A stretch of 13,727 bases of DNA from Betaproteobacteria bacterium. Lineage in GTDB: Bacteria; Pseudomonadota; Gammaproteobacteria; Burkholderiales; SG8-39. Positions 12,340 through 13,727 of the stretch are shown piece by piece. The position numbers and the translations under genes are program-made. The notes below the pieces were generated by a model. The model was not told where the DNA came from, ran no database searches, and worked only from the letters and a program-made list of their open reading frames with translations. Positions within the stretch are counted from its first letter, which is position 1. Each line of letters begins with the position of its first letter. The stretch lies in assembly GCA_011391185.1 (NCBI GenBank), contig JAABRB010000057.1, forward strand, positions 1 to 13,727, in the 5' to 3' direction.

Positions 12340-12663
12340 ATGAGCATTCAGGACGAAATCAAAGCGATCGTGACTTCGCACCGGGTTGTACTGTTCATGA
12401 AGGGCACGCCCGATTTCCCGCAATGCGGTTTCTCCGCCAACGTCATTCAGATCCTCAAGGCATGCAGCGCGACGGATGTCGCGACCGTGAACGTGCTCGA
12501 GCATCCCGAAATCCGGCAGGGTATCAAGGAGTACGCGAACTGGCCCACGATCCCGCAGCTCTACGTCAACGGGGAATTCGTCGGCGGATCGGACATTCTC
12601 AGCGAGATGCATCAATCGGGCGAGCTGCAGACGATGCTCGCGCCGAGCGATCAGAACGCATGA
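12340..12663 (+). CDS. grxD: monothiol glutaredoxin, CGFS type
   Basis: A 107-residue cytoplasmic protein of the Grx4/Grx5 class, which binds a bridging [2Fe-2S] cluster with glutathione and hands clusters to target proteins. Seen: [12 protein letters not shown] (21-32) with the single active Cys29 in CGFS, the glutathione-contacting [19 protein letters not shown] (about 68-86), and the usual length. The ATG has AAGGA (12327-12331) eight bases upstream. An IscR-like operator lies at 12264-12288. It is convergent with the kinase gene, with a GC hairpin between. It is likely transcribed from its own promoter rather than with modBC. Confidence 0.95.
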   Translation: MSIQDEIKAIVTSHRVVLFMKGTPDFPQCGFSANVIQILKACSATDVATVNVLEHPEIRQGIKEYANWPTIPQLYVNGEFVGGSDILSEMHQSGELQTMLAPSDQNA

Positions 12664-12673
12664 GTCTGCAGCG

Positions 12674-12693
12674 AGGCGGGCGGCAACCCGCCT
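12674..12693. terminator. hairpin between convergent grxD and ketosamine kinase genes
   Basis: AGGCGGG (12674-12680) pairs with CCCGCCT (12687-12693) around a 6-nt loop, in the 36-nt gap between two convergent stop codons. No T-run follows on either strand, so it is a weak or Rho-assisted bidirectional terminator at best. Position is the main support. Confidence 0.45.
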
Positions 12694-12699
12694 GACAAT

Positions 12700-13590
12700 T
12701 CACCCTTTCGTTTCCGCGAGCAGGCGCTCCATCATCCGTTCCGCCTGCGCCGCGTACCTGCCACCGAACAGGTTCGCGTGATTGAGCACGTGGTACAGGT
12801 TGTAGAGCGTGCGCCGTAACGGGTAGCCATCGGCGGGCGGCGCGGCTTCCCGGTATGCCGCGAAGAACGCGGCCGGAAATCCCCCGAAGAGCTCCGTCAT
12901 CGCCAGGTCGGCTTCGCGGTCTCCGTAGTACACCGCGGGATCGAACACGACCGGCGTGCCGTCCGCAAGAAACGCCGCATTCCCGCTCCATAGGTCACCG
13001 TGCAGCAGTGCAGCTGCGGGCGCGTGACCGGCGAGCATTCGCGGAAGCGCCGCACTGAGCGCCTCGCCAAGGCGTTGCAGCTTGCCGCGCATCCCGTTTT
13101 TCGCCGCGAGCGCGAGCTGCGGCGCGAGCCGTGCATCCCGCCAGAATCCCACCCAGGATCCGGATTCCCTATTGTGCTGTGCTGTGGCGCCGATGAAGTT
13201 GTCCCGGTGCCAACCGAACCGCGCGCCGTGATGCGCATGCAGGGCCGCGAGATGCGTGCCCAGGGCACGGTATGCGACTTCGTTTCCCGGCCCGAGCTCC
13301 AAATGCTCGAGTACCAGGAACGCGCCGCCCTCCGCGGCGCCCCGCGCGATCACGCCGGGGGCCCGAATGCCGGCCTTCGAAAGTGCGTCGAGCCCGTCTG
13401 CTTCTGCGGCGAATGCATCCGCGAAGCGTTGGTCGTTCAACTTCGCGAAGAAACGCGCGCCATCCCCTTCGAGAACCATCGCGCGATGGATGCAGCCGCC
13501 GGCAATGCCACGGGTCTGTGCGATCCGAAACGGCTCACCGATCGCCGTGGATATTGCACGTTCAATTTCGGCGCGGAGGACAGGAGTCAT
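12700..13590 (-). CDS. fructosamine/ketosamine-3-kinase family protein
   Basis: A 296-residue cytoplasmic kinase of the FN3K family, which phosphorylates sugar adducts on protein amines so that they fall off (deglycation repair). Seen: the glycine-rich loop GIAGGCIHRA (28-37), Lys50 in FFAKLN, HRDNFIG (128-134), catalytic loop HGDLWSGN (197-204) with Asp199 as base, metal-binding Asp217 in VVFDPAVYYGDREADLAM, and C-terminal YNLYHVLNHANLFGG. Length and motif order fit the bacterial family. I chose the ATG at 13590 because similarity begins there; an in-frame GTG at 13617 would add nine residues, and neither has a good Shine-Dalgarno. Cys33 in the P-loop matches the redox-switch cysteine described in some FN3K enzymes, notable beside a glutaredoxin gene. 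Confidence 0.92.
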   Translation of the reverse strand: MTPVLRAEIERAISTAIGEPFRIAQTRGIAGGCIHRAMVLEGDGARFFAKLNDQRFADAFAAEADGLDALSKAGIRAPGVIARGAAEGGAFLVLEHLELGPGNEVAYRALGTHLAALHAHHGARFGWHRDNFIGATAQHNRESGSWVGFWRDARLAPQLALAAKNGMRGKLQRLGEALSAALPRMLAGHAPAAALLHGDLWSGNAAFLADGTPVVFDPAVYYGDREADLAMTELFGGFPAAFFAAYREAAPPADGYPLRRTLYNLYHVLNHANLFGGRYAAQAERMMERLLAETKG

Positions 13591-13620
13591 CGAAGTGAAT
13601 AGCGTGGACTGAACCACCCC

Positions 13621-13657
13621 GGCTGCTTTGCAGCCACCCCTCCTTGAAAAGGAGGGG
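13621..13657. repeat. tandem palindromes upstream of the kinase gene, REP-like
   Basis: Two perfect hairpins stand side by side: GGCTGC (13621-13626)/GCAGCC (13630-13635) with loop TTT, and CCCCTCCTT (13637-13645)/AAGGAGGGG (13649-13657) with loop GAA. The second resembles intergenic palindromes that recur in many proteobacterial genomes. No T-run follows on either strand. The remaining 70 nt to the window edge hold no recognisable gene; a purine-rich tail (GGAAGGAGGG) lies at the very end. Confidence 0.6.
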
Positions 13658-13727
13658 AATATTCAAAAACATCAACCCCCGCATGTGCTCGGCCTGCTCG
13701 CAGCGGGAAGGAGGGTAACGGGAGGAA

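Noticed and set aside
11062..12615. 517-codon minus-strand open frame opposite modC and grxD
   Set aside because: It runs antisense to two genes with complete motif sets, has Arg/His-rich composition and no domain.
13000..13602. 200-codon plus-strand open frame opposite the ketosamine kinase
   Set aside because: Shadow of a kinase gene with intact catalytic motifs; no ribosome binding site or domain.
1..13727. CRISPR array, tRNA, rRNA, phage or defence genes
   Set aside because: No regularly spaced palindromic repeats of CRISPR type, no tRNA-like cloverleaf noticed and no such protein families among the genes. The 3614-3697 repeats are too short and lack unique spacers.

Overview
The window looks like a piece of a high-GC proteobacterial chromosome, most probably a betaproteobacterium of the Burkholderiales/Rhodocyclales type. 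This is an inference from the gene families, not a measured placement. The supporting families are a short PPi-type phosphofructokinase, a TRAP transporter, a CoxL-like molybdo-hydroxylase subunit, ModBC, a CGFS monothiol glutaredoxin behind an IscR-like site, and a fructosamine kinase.

Layout, left to right. A truncated minus-strand gene (1-46) diverges from a LysR-type regulator (132-1046), with an AT-rich dyad between them. A pyrophosphate-dependent phosphofructokinase (1144-2406) is followed after 20 nt by a 2-keto-4-pentenoate hydratase/FAH-family enzyme (2427-3224), then by an 84-residue unrecognised protein (3312-3566). A 212-bp gap holds a six-copy array of a short degenerate motif and two mutually exclusive hairpins. 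It leads into a TRAP transporter: small permease dctQ (3779-4288) and large permease dctM (4349-5653). dctM is translationally coupled (GTGA) to a 770-residue molybdopterin-binding subunit of the xanthine dehydrogenase/CoxL family (5650-7962). The periplasmic binding protein dctP (8023-9108) lies on the opposite strand, convergent, with its own terminator.

After a 318-bp divergent gap comes a class II aldolase/epimerase-fold protein (9427-10206), then a roughly 211-bp MITE-like element (10226-10436), then the molybdate ABC transporter permease and ATPase modB-modC (10443-12264) with no modA in view. The right end holds grxD (12340-12663) and a convergent fructosamine/ketosamine-3-kinase (12700-13590), followed by REP-like palindromes.

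A plausible joint role for 3.8-12.3 kb is uptake of a small organic acid or related substrate (TRAP), oxidation by a molybdenum hydroxylase whose FAD and Fe-S partners are not in the window, and molybdate supply by ModBC. The hydratase and aldolase-fold enzymes would handle downstream carbon. This is inference from adjacency.

The most unusual signal is the element between the aldolase gene and modB. It has terminal inverted repeats bounded by TA in a CTAG target. Read as plus-strand RNA it gives two stacked stems (31 and 27 bp) with no mismatches, and every non-Watson-Crick position is a G-U wobble. It abuts the modB start codon and would bury the only Shine-Dalgarno-like sequence.
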